Assembly: GCA_031421855.1 (NCBI GenBank)
Contig: JANOPN010000087.1
Coordinates: forward strand, 1 to 51,093
Origin: JAAFHN01 sp031421855
GTDB lineage: Bacteria; Pseudomonadota; Gammaproteobacteria; Burkholderiales; Burkholderiaceae_C
DNA length: 51,093 nt
Reading direction: 5' to 3'
Shown: positions 40,178-50,000 of the stretch, in pieces
Layout of the letters: every line of letters begins with the position of its first letter
Position numbering within the stretch: the stretch's first letter is position 1
Program-made: the position numbers and the translations under genes
Notes under the pieces: generated by a model
The model's database searches: none
The model's input: only the letters and a program-made list of their open reading frames with translations
What the model was told of the DNA's origin: nothing

Positions 40178-41236
40178 TTACTTGGACGCGACCTTTGAGT
40201 TCCAGCCGTCAACCCATTTTTTGCGGTGCAACAGCGTTTGCGTGGGCGTGAGGCGCTGGATCGCGTTGATGGTCTTCTCGCCGTAGGTGAGTGAGTCCGC
40301 CACGTCTGGCGGCAACTTCACCTCTTTGTTAGCGGGGCTGTCGACCAAGGCCATGGCCAGCGCAGTTTGCACCTCGGTTGACAACCACTCATCAATGAAC
40401 TGGTGCGCCAAGTCTTTGTTTTTGCCACCTTTGGTGACCACCAAGACGTTCATTCCGCCGGTCACGCCCTCTTTGGGCGTGGCCCAAGCGATGGGCATGT
40501 TGAGTTTTTTGATGAGCGGCCAGTTGAATCGGCCCACCACGGCGGCATGAATTTCGTCTTGCTGGAAGAGTTGCACGATTTGGGCAGAACGCTCATAAAA
40601 CGTGATCACATCGCCCTTGATCTCGCTGGTTTTTTGGATTCCAGTGCTGAAATCAGGCGTTTTGCCACCCCAGGCAGTGTCAGCCATGAGCAGGTACGTC
40701 GGGCCCTGAGTGGTGGTGATGTTGGGGATGGCCAAGCGTTTTTTCAACTCGGGCTTCCACAGGTCTTTCCAGCTGTCGATTTTGACTTTGTCGGTGCGGT
40801 AGGCGATGCTGGTTGCGAAGTAGGTGTAGCCCACACCCATGTTGTTGCCAATTGGGTTCTTGGCTGATTCGTATAGCTTGGACGCGTTTTTAAGCTTGCC
40901 CATGTCGAGCGGCTCAATCAAATCTTTTTGAGCAGCCTCAAGCGCCGTGAAGTCGGCCAACACGGCGACGTCAACCTCGGGGTTGGCTTTGCGAGCCTCA
41001 ATTTTGGCCAATCGGTCGGCGCTGTTGCCGCTTTGCACCACGATCTTGCATTTGCATTTGGCCTCAAACCCTGCATAAAAATGCTTGCGCAAGAGGTCTT
41101 GGCTCACCCCAAACGCCGATACGACCAAGGTGCGATCTTGGGCGAGCACGGTCGTCTGAGGCGTGAGCATGGCGAGCCCAACCGCTGCGGTCAAGGCCAG
41201 TTGGGTTGGGTGCAAGGCGTGGGGTAGGCTTGTCAT
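40178..41236 (-). CDS. ABC transporter substrate-binding protein (family 1, PotD/AfuA-like)
   Basis: A periplasmic receptor of 352 residues. The signal peptide is 'LALTAAVGLAMLTP' ending near 'VLAQD'. The mature part begins 'RTLVVSAFGVSQDLLRKHFY' and has 'VDVAVLADFTALEAAQ', a pattern of iron/thiamine/spermidine binding proteins. ATG 41236 is preferred to TTG 41251. It is the first gene of a five-gene operon ending with the nucleoside hydrolase. The ligand is not visible from the sequence. Confidence 0.88.
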   Translation of the reverse strand: MTSLPHALHPTQLALTAAVGLAMLTPQTTVLAQDRTLVVSAFGVSQDLLRKHFYAGFEAKCKCKIVVQSGNSADRLAKIEARKANPEVDVAVLADFTALEAAQKDLIEPLDMGKLKNASKLYESAKNPIGNNMGVGYTYFATSIAYRTDKVKIDSWKDLWKPELKKRLAIPNITTTQGPTYLLMADTAWGGKTPDFSTGIQKTSEIKGDVITFYERSAQIVQLFQQDEIHAAVVGRFNWPLIKKLNMPIAWATPKEGVTGGMNVLVVTKGGKNKDLAHQFIDEWLSTEVQTALAMALVDSPANKEVKLPPDVADSLTYGEKTINAIQRLTPTQTLLHRKKWVDGWNSKVASK

Positions 41237-41341
41237 ATTGGCGTGTCTCAAGGCAGAGGTCGTGAGCTTGAAGTTAACCCAAAAAGTCGAATTCAGGTCC
41301 TGCGGAGCCCAAACGAGTCATTTTTTTGTCCTTTTTAGCGC

Positions 41342-41383
41342 TTGGTCTCCGAATTCATTGACTTGGGTGCTGTCTTTTTTGAT
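41342..41383 (+). repeat. Dispersed ~40-bp repeat, copy 10
   Basis: TTGGTCTCCGAATTCATTG then ACTTGGGTGCTGTCTTTTTTGA. It marks the right edge of the block between trmD and rplS, in opposite orientation to copy 6. Confidence 0.92.
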
Positions 41384-41441
41384 GTGCTTGTGTGCAACGC
41401 GACAGAAACCAAGCACGACCAAAGCGGCCAGTGCGCCGGGC

Positions 41442-41447
41442 TATAAT
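41442..41447 (+). promoter_or_regulatory. -10 element of the rplS promoter
   Basis: TATAAT in GGGCTATAATAGA, followed by CTTTTC. The 13-base context is identical to that before rpsP. No clear -35 hexamer at 17 bp. Confidence 0.75.
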
Positions 41448-41596
41448 AGAGAACTTTTCCGATCCTCTGGCCGCCGCCTGGGTGTTTGGGTCAACGGCGT
41501 GCTGGCTCTTGTCAACATGCCCACATTTGTCCCAATTCAATGCCCAAGCCTTTCGTGTAGCGGTGAATGATCTGAGAAATTTGTTGAGTTAATCCG

Positions 41597-41950
41597 ATGA
41601 ATCTCATCCAAACCCTTGAGCAAGAAGAAGTTGCTCGCCTGGACAAAAAATTGCCCAGTTTTGCGCCTGGCGACACCGTGATCGTCAGCGTCAACGTGGT
41701 TGAAGGCGTGCGCAAGCGCGTTCAGGCTTACGAAGGCGTGGTCATTGCCAAGCGTAACCGTGGACTGAACAGCTCGTTCATTGTTCGCAAGATCTCTAAC
41801 GGCGAAGGCGTGGAGCGTACGTTCCAAACCTACAGCCCGATCATTGCCAGCCTTGAAGTCAAGCGCCGTGGCGACGTTCGCCGCGCTAAGCTGTATTACC
41901 TGCGTTCACGCAGCGGCAAGAGCGCTCGCATCAAAGAAAAGCTCAATTGA
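41597..41950 (+). CDS. rplS: 50S ribosomal protein L19
   Basis: A large-subunit protein at the 30S-50S interface. 'MNLIQTLEQEEVARLDKKLP', 'FAPGDTVIVSVNVVEGVRKR' and 'LRSRSGKSARIKEKL' are clear L19; 117 residues is the usual length. In most bacteria it is the last gene of rpsP-rimM-trmD-rplS. Here it stands 12.6 kb downstream of trmD with its own promoter and terminator. Confidence 0.97.
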   Translation: MNLIQTLEQEEVARLDKKLPSFAPGDTVIVSVNVVEGVRKRVQAYEGVVIAKRNRGLNSSFIVRKISNGEGVERTFQTYSPIIASLEVKRRGDVRRAKLYYLRSRSGKSARIKEKLN

Positions 41951-41990
41951 TGTCTGCCGGCTTGGGCAGCAACGCCCTCGCCGACGAAAG

Positions 41991-42022
41991 AGCCGCTGCA
42001 CCGGGTGTAGCGGCTTTTTTTT
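41991..42022 (+). terminator. Rho-independent terminator of rplS
   Basis: AGCCGCT and AGCGGCT form a stem with a short extension in the loop (GCACCGGGTGT), followed by eight Ts. It lies 40 bp after the rplS stop. Confidence 0.92.
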
Positions 42023-42051
42023 ATGTTTGATTTTGTGATTGCGCATCACTG

Positions 42052-42738
42052 ATGACCACGCCGAATCTGTCAAAAATTCCGAATTTCAATCCCCGCCGAG
42101 TGCCGGTTGTTGGCATCGACTCTCATTTGCCGGCCATCGCCGCTTCGCAACTTGCGTCTTATGCCTTGCGCAGCCGTTTGGCCGACGGCGCAACCTTCAC
42201 GCCCGAGCTGACGATTGAACCCCGCATGATTGATCGCCCGCTGCGCGATGCTGCGGTTTTGATCCCCATCGTCATGCGCGACGAACCCATGGTGCTGCTG
42301 ACCCAGCGCACAGCCGAGCTTAAAAATCACCCGGGCCAAATCGCGTTTGCTGGCGGTAAAGTTGACGAAGCCGATTCGGGTGCTGTCGCGGCCGCGCTTC
42401 GCGAGGCTTGGGAGGAAATCGGCCTTGAGGCACATCACGTTGAAGTCATTGGGGAGCTGCCGCTCTACACCACTGGCACGGCTTTTTTGATCACACCGGT
42501 CGTGGCCTTGGTGAGTGCTGACCACAAGCTCACCATCAACCCGTCAGAGGTTGACCACGCCTTTGAGGTGCCGCTTGCGCACCTGATGAACCCGGCCAAC
42601 CACCACCGCCATGAAATCACGTGGGACTTTGGCGATGGGCCGGTGGTGCGCACTTGGTTCAGCATGCCGTATGGGGAGTTTTTCATCTGGGGCGCCACAG
42701 CGGGCATGCTACGAAATTTGTATCGCCGCTTGGTTTAA
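42052..42738 (+). CDS. CoA pyrophosphatase, Nudix family
   Basis: A 228-residue hydrolase that cleaves CoA to phosphopantetheine and 3',5'-ADP. The Nudix box reads GGKVDEADSG...REAWEEIGL (about residues 101-125), with the catalytic Glu in REAWEE. Just before it, 'LTQRTAELKNHPGQIAFAGG' contains the CoA-specific L-L-T-x-R-x3-L-x3-H-x-G-Q-I-x-F-P-G-G-like motif, with Ala for the usual Pro. This identifies the NudL/YeaB group. It follows the rplS terminator. Confidence 0.9.
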   Translation: MTTPNLSKIPNFNPRRVPVVGIDSHLPAIAASQLASYALRSRLADGATFTPELTIEPRMIDRPLRDAAVLIPIVMRDEPMVLLTQRTAELKNHPGQIAFAGGKVDEADSGAVAAALREAWEEIGLEAHHVEVIGELPLYTTGTAFLITPVVALVSADHKLTINPSEVDHAFEVPLAHLMNPANHHRHEITWDFGDGPVVRTWFSMPYGEFFIWGATAGMLRNLYRRLV

Positions 42739-42760
42739 TGCTCGGGCACAATGCGGTGCC

Positions 42761-43801
42761 ATGAGCTTCCTTGCGGTGTTGTTGGCCTTGTTGCTTGAGC
42801 AAGTGCGTCCTTTGGCGCATGAAAACTCGGCGCACTCGCTTGCGCGCGTTTGGGTTCGGGCTGTGGTGCGCAACCTGGATGCCGGTCGCCACGCGCATGC
42901 ACTCTTGGTTTGGGGTGTAACGGTGTTGCTGCCGTCAGTTGGCGTGTGGCTTTTGTATCTGGTTTTGCTCCAAATCAGCTTGTTGTTGGCTTTTGGATGG
43001 GTCGCTTTGGTGCTGTACCTCACCTTGGGGTTTCGCCAGTTCTCTCACCATTTCACATCGGTTCGTGACGCGCTTGAAGCGGACGACGAGTCGGGTGCGC
43101 GCAAAGCCTTGGCCAAGTGGAAATGGGTTCAAGTCGAGGAGCTGCCGTCGACTGAGTTGGTGCGCCACACCATCGAGCACTCGGTGTTGTCAGCCCATCG
43201 CCACGTTTTTGGTGTCCTGGGCTGGTTTTCTGTTTTGGCTGCCTTGGGGCTTGGGCCAGCAGGGGCTGTGCTGTATCGCTTGTCTGAATACGTGGCTCGA
43301 CATTGGGCGCGTCAAGGCAGTGGCGTGGCAAACAACGCAAATCTAGGCGTTGAGCCCACACTCTCCAGCTCGGCCACCCGGCAAATGGCCACCAAAGCGT
43401 GGCATGTCGTTGATTTTTTGCCCGCTCGCGTCACCGCGGCTGGGCTTGCGGTCGTCGGCAGTTTTGAAGACGCGATTGATTGCTGGCGCAATTACACCCA
43501 GCGACTAGAAGACGGTGGTCGCGCCGAGAATGATGCGATCATTTTGGCTGCAACAGCTGGGGCGATGGGGGTGCGACTGGGTGGCGATGCGCTTAAAAGT
43601 GCTTTTGACCCGAGTGCGTCGCAGACCTTCATGACGCAAAACCCGCAGTCGCCGAACGCCGGCGAGGATTCTGGGGGCCTGACGCCTGGTGCCGAGCCGA
43701 AGATTCAGCACCTTCGAAGCGTTGTTGGTTTGATCTGGCGATGCGTGGTGCTGTGGATGCTGCTTTTGGCGCTCTTGACGCTGGCCCGATTGACGGCGTA
43801 G
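42761..43801 (+). CDS. CobD/CbiB-family membrane protein
   Basis: A 346-residue inner-membrane protein. 'MSFLAVLLALLLEQVRPLAH' at the start, 'HFTSVRDALEADDESGARKA' and 'ATAGAMGVRLGGDAL' match the CobD/CbiB superfamily, which includes adenosylcobinamide-phosphate synthase and the AmpE-like protein. There are no other cobalamin genes in the window, so a cobalamin role is doubtful; betaproteobacteria carry a stand-alone member at this site. ATG 42761 is chosen over the long upstream frame inside the Nudix gene. Confidence 0.8.
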   Translation: MSFLAVLLALLLEQVRPLAHENSAHSLARVWVRAVVRNLDAGRHAHALLVWGVTVLLPSVGVWLLYLVLLQISLLLAFGWVALVLYLTLGFRQFSHHFTSVRDALEADDESGARKALAKWKWVQVEELPSTELVRHTIEHSVLSAHRHVFGVLGWFSVLAALGLGPAGAVLYRLSEYVARHWARQGSGVANNANLGVEPTLSSSATRQMATKAWHVVDFLPARVTAAGLAVVGSFEDAIDCWRNYTQRLEDGGRAENDAIILAATAGAMGVRLGGDALKSAFDPSASQTFMTQNPQSPNAGEDSGGLTPGAEPKIQHLRSVVGLIWRCVVLWMLLLALLTLARLTA

Positions 43802-43820
43802 AACGACCCAGTAGCGTTTC

Positions 43821-44783
43821 TCAGTAGCGTTTTTCGCCCAATTCGGCGTGGAGTCCGCTATACAAACTGTAGCGGTTGAGCGATATTTTTCCGCGACCAG
43901 CGACTGATTCTTCATCAAAAACCGCGTTTTCGGTCATTAACGCAGTCCGCACGCCGCAGCCCGGTTCGTGCAAGTGGGTGCAGTTGTAAAACCGGCATTC
44001 CCCGGCGTGTGCGCGCAAGTCGGGCATCAGGCCTGCCAGGGCCGTGGGCGCGATGTGGTGCAGTCCAAACTCTTGAAAACCCGGTGAGTCGATGATTGCG
44101 CCACTGATGCCTGAGGCAGCGGCATCGGGATTCAAGTCATACCAAGTCGTTGACGTCGTGGTGTGTTTGCCGCTGTTCAGCGCAGTCGAGATTGAGTTGG
44201 TTTGCACGGCGGCGTCGGGTAGCAAAGCATTGATGAGTGTGCTTTTACCGCTGCCGCTTGGCCCCAAGACGAGGGTGGTTTTGCCGTCAAGCTCAGACTT
44301 TAAGCGGGCCAAGTGTGGGCCGCGACCCTCAGCTTTGAGCCCGCCTCCGATGACCGCGTAGCCCATCGCTCGGTAGGGTGCCAATCGCGCCCACGCGGTG
44401 GCGTAAGGCTCGGTCAGGTCGCTTTTGTTGAGCACAACGATGGGTCGCACGCCAGCGTCTTCGCAGGCGATCAAGGCGCGGGTGAGCTGGGCCTCCGAGA
44501 AAACTGGCTCGGCCGCGATCCAAATGAGAACGATATCCAAATTCGCAGCAAAACTCTTGGTTCGCAGCTCATCTGAGCGATAGAGCAGGTTTCTCCGGGG
44601 CACGATCGACTCAATCGTGCCTTCGTCTTGGCTTGGCAGCCAATTCACCCGGTCGCCAACAACCGCTTGCGATTTTTTGCCGCGTGCATGGCAAATCGCT
44701 CGATTTCCGCTCTCCGTGTCTTGCACCAAGCAGTGACGTCCATGGTTACCCACCACCACGCCTTGGCGCAGGTTGCTGCTCAT
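43821..44783 (-). CDS. rsgA: Ribosome small-subunit GTPase RsgA
   Basis: A circularly permuted GTPase (320 residues) that checks the decoding centre of maturing 30S subunits. After an OB-fold come G4 'VVLNKSDL', then G1 'LGPSGSGKSTLINALL', then G3 'DSPGFQEFGL', the permuted order. The zinc site is 'CRFYNCTHLHEPGC'. The P-loop reads GSGKST rather than the more usual GVGKSS. ATG 44783 overlaps the pterin dehydratase stop by 4 bp. Confidence 0.95.
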   Translation of the reverse strand: MSSNLRQGVVVGNHGRHCLVQDTESGNRAICHARGKKSQAVVGDRVNWLPSQDEGTIESIVPRRNLLYRSDELRTKSFAANLDIVLIWIAAEPVFSEAQLTRALIACEDAGVRPIVVLNKSDLTEPYATAWARLAPYRAMGYAVIGGGLKAEGRGPHLARLKSELDGKTTLVLGPSGSGKSTLINALLPDAAVQTNSISTALNSGKHTTTSTTWYDLNPDAAASGISGAIIDSPGFQEFGLHHIAPTALAGLMPDLRAHAGECRFYNCTHLHEPGCGVRTALMTENAVFDEESVAGRGKISLNRYSLYSGLHAELGEKRY

Positions 44784-45103
44784 GCGGCTAGCAGCGCATC
44801 GGATGCGGTCGCGCACGCAAAATCGGTGCTAGACACGCCGCCTGCGTCATGCGTGTTCCACCTCAACACCACGCGGTTGTAGCTCACCGCCATGTCGGGG
44901 TGATGATCTTGTCGATGCGCAATCCACGCCACGGCGTTGACGAAAGCCATGGTCTGAAAATAGTTGGCAAAAGAGTACGTGCGCTCAAGCGCGTTGGCGT
45001 GCAGTCGCCACTGGGCATGCGCGCTCAAAAACGACTCAATCTCTGCGGGAGATGCGCCCCCACGCGCGACACCACGCCAATCAACAGGCTTAAATTCGCT
45101 CAT
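44780..45103 (-). CDS. phhB: 4a-hydroxytetrahydrobiopterin dehydratase
   Basis: A 107-residue dehydratase that regenerates pterin cofactor after phenylalanine hydroxylation. 'MAFVNAVAWIAHRQDHHPDM' with the H-H-P-[DE] motif and 'VSYNRVVLRWNTHDAGGVSS' are diagnostic. ATGA overlaps link it to the M48 gene upstream (45100-45103) and to rsgA downstream. No phenylalanine hydroxylase gene is in the window. Confidence 0.93.
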   Translation of the reverse strand: MSEFKPVDWRGVARGGASPAEIESFLSAHAQWRLHANALERTYSFANYFQTMAFVNAVAWIAHRQDHHPDMAVSYNRVVLRWNTHDAGGVSSTDFACATASDALLAA

Positions 45104-46371
45104 GCATTCGCTCCTGCCGGTGCCTTACATAGCCGCGACAGCCGCTGTGCTGCGCTGGGGTGAGAGTGATACCAACTGACGTACCACGGGTCAGGCGTCA
45201 AGGTGCTTGCGTTGTCGCGGTAGAGCTTGAGCAATGCAGACTTGAGGTGCGCGCCGTCACTGACGCTGGCTGCATACGCATCGGCTTGGAATTCGTCCCT
45301 GCGAGAGCTGTAACTGCTCCAAGGCGACACAAAAAACATGAAAACCGGCCCCGCGAGCATGAATAGCAACAACGCGAGGGCATGGTTGGGTGCGTCAAGC
45401 ATCGGTCGAACGCCCAAACCCGAATAAAACCAGACCTGATTGCTCAAAAACCCCAGCACCGCCAGCGCCACGCCGGTCGTCACAAATCCAACCAGCATGC
45501 GCTTCAAGATGTGGCGATGCTTGAAATGTCCCAGCTCGTGGGCGAGCACGGCTTCAAGCTCATCTGCGCTGAGTTTGGCCAGTAAGGTATCGAAAAAAAC
45601 CACGCGTTTTGACGCGCCAAATCCGGTAAAAAACGCGTTGCTGTGGGCGCTGCGCTTAGAGCCGTCCATGACAAAAAAACCTTTGGATCTGAACCCGCAG
45701 CGTTGCATCAATGCCTCGGTTCGCGACTTCAGCACCTCATCCTCAAGTGGCGTGAACTTGTTAAACAAAGGCATGATCACGTTGGGTGCAATGGCCATGA
45801 TGAAGAGTTGAAACCCCACCACCAATGCCCACGCCCACAACCACCAGTTGGCTCCGGCTGCGCCCATCAGCCACAAGACAGCGGCCAAAAGCGGGATGAT
45901 CAACACCAAACTCAGCACGAGTCCTTTGACGGCATCACTCAGCCACAGCTTGAACGAGGTTTTGTTGAACCCAAAACGCTCTTCAAGCACGAAGGTTGAG
46001 TACAGCGACAGCGGTAAATCCAGTGCGCCGCCAATGGCCATGAAGGCCAAAATCAGCGTGATTTGTTGGCGCATGCCCCCGCCCATGGAAGTCACTAGCC
46101 ATTGGTTGAGTGCATCCAGCCCGCCTAAGAGCGTCCAACCCACCAAGAGCAAGGCACCAAAGGCCAACTCGATCAAGCCCAAGCGACCCCTGGCAACCGT
46201 GTAGTCAGCCGCTTTTTGGTGCTCGACAAGCGCGATCGTGTCGGCGTATTCGACGGGCACTTCGGCGCGGTGGGCGCTCACGTGACGCATTTGGCGCGTG
46301 GCCAAGGTGAGCTGAACCAAAAGGCCCAGAATGAGGAACGCGGCGAATGCGAGGGTGAATGCTGCGCTCAT
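45100..46371 (-). CDS. M48-family zinc metalloprotease (Ste24-like)
   Basis: An inner-membrane protease of 423 residues. The zinc site is 'VLAHELGHFKHRHI' (about residues 277-290), with the third ligand in 'SRRDEFQADAYAAS'. About six or seven hydrophobic helices surround it, as in Ste24/CAAX proteases. In bacteria these cleave membrane proteins in quality control; the natural target is unknown. It is the first gene of a M48-phhB-rsgA chain with 4-bp overlaps. Confidence 0.92.
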   Translation of the reverse strand: MSAAFTLAFAAFLILGLLVQLTLATRQMRHVSAHRAEVPVEYADTIALVEHQKAADYTVARGRLGLIELAFGALLLVGWTLLGGLDALNQWLVTSMGGGMRQQITLILAFMAIGGALDLPLSLYSTFVLEERFGFNKTSFKLWLSDAVKGLVLSLVLIIPLLAAVLWLMGAAGANWWLWAWALVVGFQLFIMAIAPNVIMPLFNKFTPLEDEVLKSRTEALMQRCGFRSKGFFVMDGSKRSAHSNAFFTGFGASKRVVFFDTLLAKLSADELEAVLAHELGHFKHRHILKRMLVGFVTTGVALAVLGFLSNQVWFYSGLGVRPMLDAPNHALALLLFMLAGPVFMFFVSPWSSYSSRRDEFQADAYAASVSDGAHLKSALLKLYRDNASTLTPDPWYVSWYHSHPSAAQRLSRLCKAPAGANA

Positions 46372-46374
46372 GAA

Positions 46375-46968
46375 TCAGGCTGCTTTGACTTTTGGCACGC
46401 GGCCCATGAGGTAAAACTCCGGGTTGGGCATCATGCCGCTGAAACTGGCCATGCGGTTGGACATGCCAAAAAACGCCGTGATCGCAGCGATGTCCCACGC
46501 GTCTTCGTCGTCAAAGCCGTGCGCGTGCAATTTGTCGAAGTCGTCGTCGTTGATTTCATCGGAGTGCGAGCACACCTTAAGCGCAAACTCGAGCATGGCG
46601 CTTTGGCGCGGGCTGATGTCGGCCTTGCGTGGGTTGATGGCGACTTGGTCAGCAACCAGCGGTTTCTTCTCGTGAATGCGCAAAATCGCGCCGTGCGCCA
46701 CGACGCAGTACAGGCAGTTGTTGACGGCACTGGTCGCCGTGACGATCATTTCGCGGTCGCCTTTGCTGAGGTTGCCGCCTTCTTTGAGCATGAGCGCGTC
46801 GTGATACGCAAAAAACGCGCGCCACTCTGCGGGGCGTCGCGCAAACCCCAAAAACACGTTGGGCACGAATCCGGCCTTGGATTGAACCTCTTCGATTCGC
46901 GCCTTGATGTCGTCGGGCAGGGCATTGAGGTCGGGCAAGGGGTAGCGAGGCATGTTGACTGCGGTCAT
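46375..46968 (-). CDS. AhpD/CMD-like peroxidase-related protein
   Basis: A 197-residue protein. 'AVNNCLYCVVAHGAILR' carries the C-x2-C and His of the AhpD-like thiol peroxidase site (about residues 85-101). 'AGFVPNVFLGFARRPAEWRA' and the C-terminal 'MMPNPEFYLMGR' match the uncharacterised peroxidase-related (TIGR01926) family. It lies 3 bp upstream of the M48 gene on the same strand and diverges from the tricorn protease gene. The reaction is inferred from family. Confidence 0.88.
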   Translation of the reverse strand: MTAVNMPRYPLPDLNALPDDIKARIEEVQSKAGFVPNVFLGFARRPAEWRAFFAYHDALMLKEGGNLSKGDREMIVTATSAVNNCLYCVVAHGAILRIHEKKPLVADQVAINPRKADISPRQSAMLEFALKVCSHSDEINDDDFDKLHAHGFDDEDAWDIAAITAFFGMSNRMASFSGMMPNPEFYLMGRVPKVKAA

Positions 46969-47071
46969 GGGGAACAATTCAGTGGTGAATACGCAAGATC
47001 GGTATCGGTCGTGGTTTGATCATAATCCGCTGCACTTGGAGACTCATTTGACAACATCAACTCGCGCCCTC

Positions 47072-50000
47072 ATGAAAACGGGGCTAATTGCCGCATTTGC
47101 TTGGGTGACAACCGTCGGCACGGCGCTGCATGCGGCGACGAATGGCTTTTATCGGTTTGCGGCCGCTGCTCCCGAACATGTGGTGTTCACCGCCGAGGGT
47201 GATTTGTGGCGCGTGGGACTTGCCGGCGGGTCCGCCACTCGCTTGACGACGCATTTGGGGCTTGAGAGCCGAGCGGCTGTGTCACCCGACGGTAAAACCG
47301 TGGCGTTTAGCGCAAGCCTGGAGGGCCCCACCGAGGTCTACGTGATGCCGCTGGCGGGCGGCGACACACGCCGACTCACGTTCGAGGGTGAGACGGCGCT
47401 CGTGATGGGCTGGACTCCTAGCGGCGAGGTGCTTTACTCAACCGCTCGATTCAGCGGTTTGCCAGCGCGCCAACTGGCGACCATTCATCCGACCAGTTTC
47501 AAGAAGTTGGTGTTGCCAGCAGCCAAAGCGTCTGAGGGCGTGGTTGATGCAGACGGGCAGCTTTTTTTCACGCGCAACAGGCTGCGCGGCGACAACGCTC
47601 GCCGCTACAAGGGCGGCGGCATGCCACAGATTTGGTCGATCACACCCGGTGGCCGTGCTGAGGCGGTGGCGCTCACCCGCGATGCACAGGGCAATAACAG
47701 CGCACCGATGGTTTGGGCGGGCAAGGTCTACTTTGTCTCGGACCGCAGCGGAGCACGCAACTTGTGGCGCATGGAGCGCGACGGCTCATCGCCAAAACAG
47801 CTCACGCACCTCAAACCGCATGACTTTGACCTTCGCCACGCGCATTTGCACAGTGGGCGAATCGCTTACACGGTGGGGGCTGACGTTCGGGTGTTTGACA
47901 TCAATGCCAACGCCGACCGGGCCGTCAACATCAACCTCAGCAGCGACTTTGAACAACGCCGTGAGCGTTGGACAGCGACTGCGCTTCGCAACATGACCTC
48001 GGTCGCGCTCGCACCGAACGGCGAGCGAGTCGCGGTCACCGCGCGGGGCAAAGTCGTTGTGGCCGCAGTGGGCGACTTGAGGCGGGTCGAGCTCAGCCTG
48101 CCGCAAGAATCACGCTCGCGCGCCGCGCAGTTCAGCGCCGACAGTGCGAGTGTCTTCCTGTTTAACGACGCAACCGGCGAGCAAGAGCTGGTACGACACA
48201 GCGCCAGTGGTGGTGTGGTCGCAGTGCCTTTGACGAACAACGGACGCAGCGTCCGCCTGGGCATCTACCCCTCGCCAGACGGCAAATGGGTGTTACACAA
48301 CGATCACGACAACCGGTTGTACGTCACCCGGCTGGCAACCACTTCAACCGCTGCAACCACCGAGATGATCGACGAAGCACCGAGTAGCCACGCGTCAATC
48401 GCATGGGCACCAGACGCCAGCGCTTTTACGTTTGCCCGCCCGTTGCGCACGCGCAATGCCAATGATGTCCTGTTCATGGTGCGTTTGAGCGACAAAAAGC
48501 GCCAGCAACTCACGACTGAGCGCTACAGCGCCAGATCGCCTGCGTTCACGCCAGACGGCAAATGGCTGTTCTTTTTGTCTGATCGCCATTTGGTCGCGAC
48601 ACCGGGCAGCCCCTGGGGTTCGCGAAACATGGGTTCGATGTTCGATAAGCGAGACCGCATTTACGCGCTGGCCTTGCAATCCGATCTGCGCTGGCCCTAT
48701 GCCGCGCGGGACGAGTTGAGCATCGCTGCGGCGCCAGCGCCAAGCCCACAGGCGTCTGCGGCCAGTGCATCGGCATCTAAGTTGCCGGCCATCTCGTTTG
48801 ACGGCATTGATCGCCGCCTGTACGAGGTGGCTGCGAGCCTGGTCCCCGCTGGCAACCTGCGTCAGTTGCAAACCGATGGCAAGCGGTTGTATTTCATCGC
48901 CACCGAGCAGCCTGGCAGCCCTCGTGGCAGCCTGAGGTCGGTCGCGATCGACTCGGCAGCCTTGCCAGCTGAGGTCCACAGTGCCGACGTCACCCAATAT
49001 CAGATCTCAGGCAACGGCCGAAAAATCTTGGTTGTCAAGCAGGCGGATGGCCCGACCGCCTCGCCCGAGATGTCGATCTTTGATGTGGGCCCCAAGCCCC
49101 CGGCCAGCCCGCAAGAGCTCGCGCGAAGCGCCGTTCGTTTGGCTGATTGGTCGGTCAAGCTGTCGCCAGCGCTTGAGTGGCAGCAAATTTTCAACGACGC
49201 GTGGCGCATGCACCGCGACTATTTCTATGACCCCGCCATGCACGGCGTGGACTGGGTTGCGATGCGCAAAAAGTACGAGCCCTTGCTGTCACGGCTCACC
49301 GATCGGCTTGAATTGGCCGACTTGCTTGCCCAAATGGTCGGCGAGGTCAACGCGCTGCACAGCCAGGTGGGCGCGGGCGATACCCGCAGTGGCTTGGAGC
49401 AGATTTCGGTTGGATCACTCGGGGCGGTGCTTTCGCCCCACCCGCAAGGTCATCGGATCGACAAAATCTACCAAACAGAGCACGAACTGGCGCTTGAACG
49501 TGGGCCGTTGGCCTTGCCGGGTGTCGATGTTCGCGTGGGTGACGTGATCACCGCAATCAACAACCAAACCACCGTCGGCCTGCCCGATGTGAGCGACTTG
49601 CTGCGAGGCCAAGCCGGTAAACAAGTGCTGATGGGGGTCTTGCGTGGCACGCAAACGCTCACCAAAATCATCACGCCGTCGCCGGTGGCGCGAGAGCGCG
49701 ACCTGCGCTTGAGCGACTGGGAGCAGTCGCGTCGCGAGGCGGTTGAGGCTGCGAGCGACGCAAAAATGGGCTACTTGCACTTGCGGGCGATGGGTGGGGC
49801 TGATTTGGCGACGTTTGCGCGCGAGTTTTACCCGCTCTTTGACCGCGAGGGCCTCATCATTGACGTTCGCGGCAATGGCGGTGGCAGCATCGATAGCGTC
49901 ATCATCGAAAAACTGTTGCGACGGGCGTGGGCGTTTTGGCAGGCGCGAGCTGGCGGCGGCAACTGGAACATGCAAAACGCCTTTCGAGGTCATTTGGTGG

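Larger units (their letters stand above)
41252..41596. other. Intergenic region with repeat, promoter and leader of rplS
   Basis: Holds the divergent start of the ABC operon, dispersed repeat copy 10 (41342-41383), the rplS promoter and about 150 bases of leader. No coding frame in it looks real. Confidence 0.7.
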
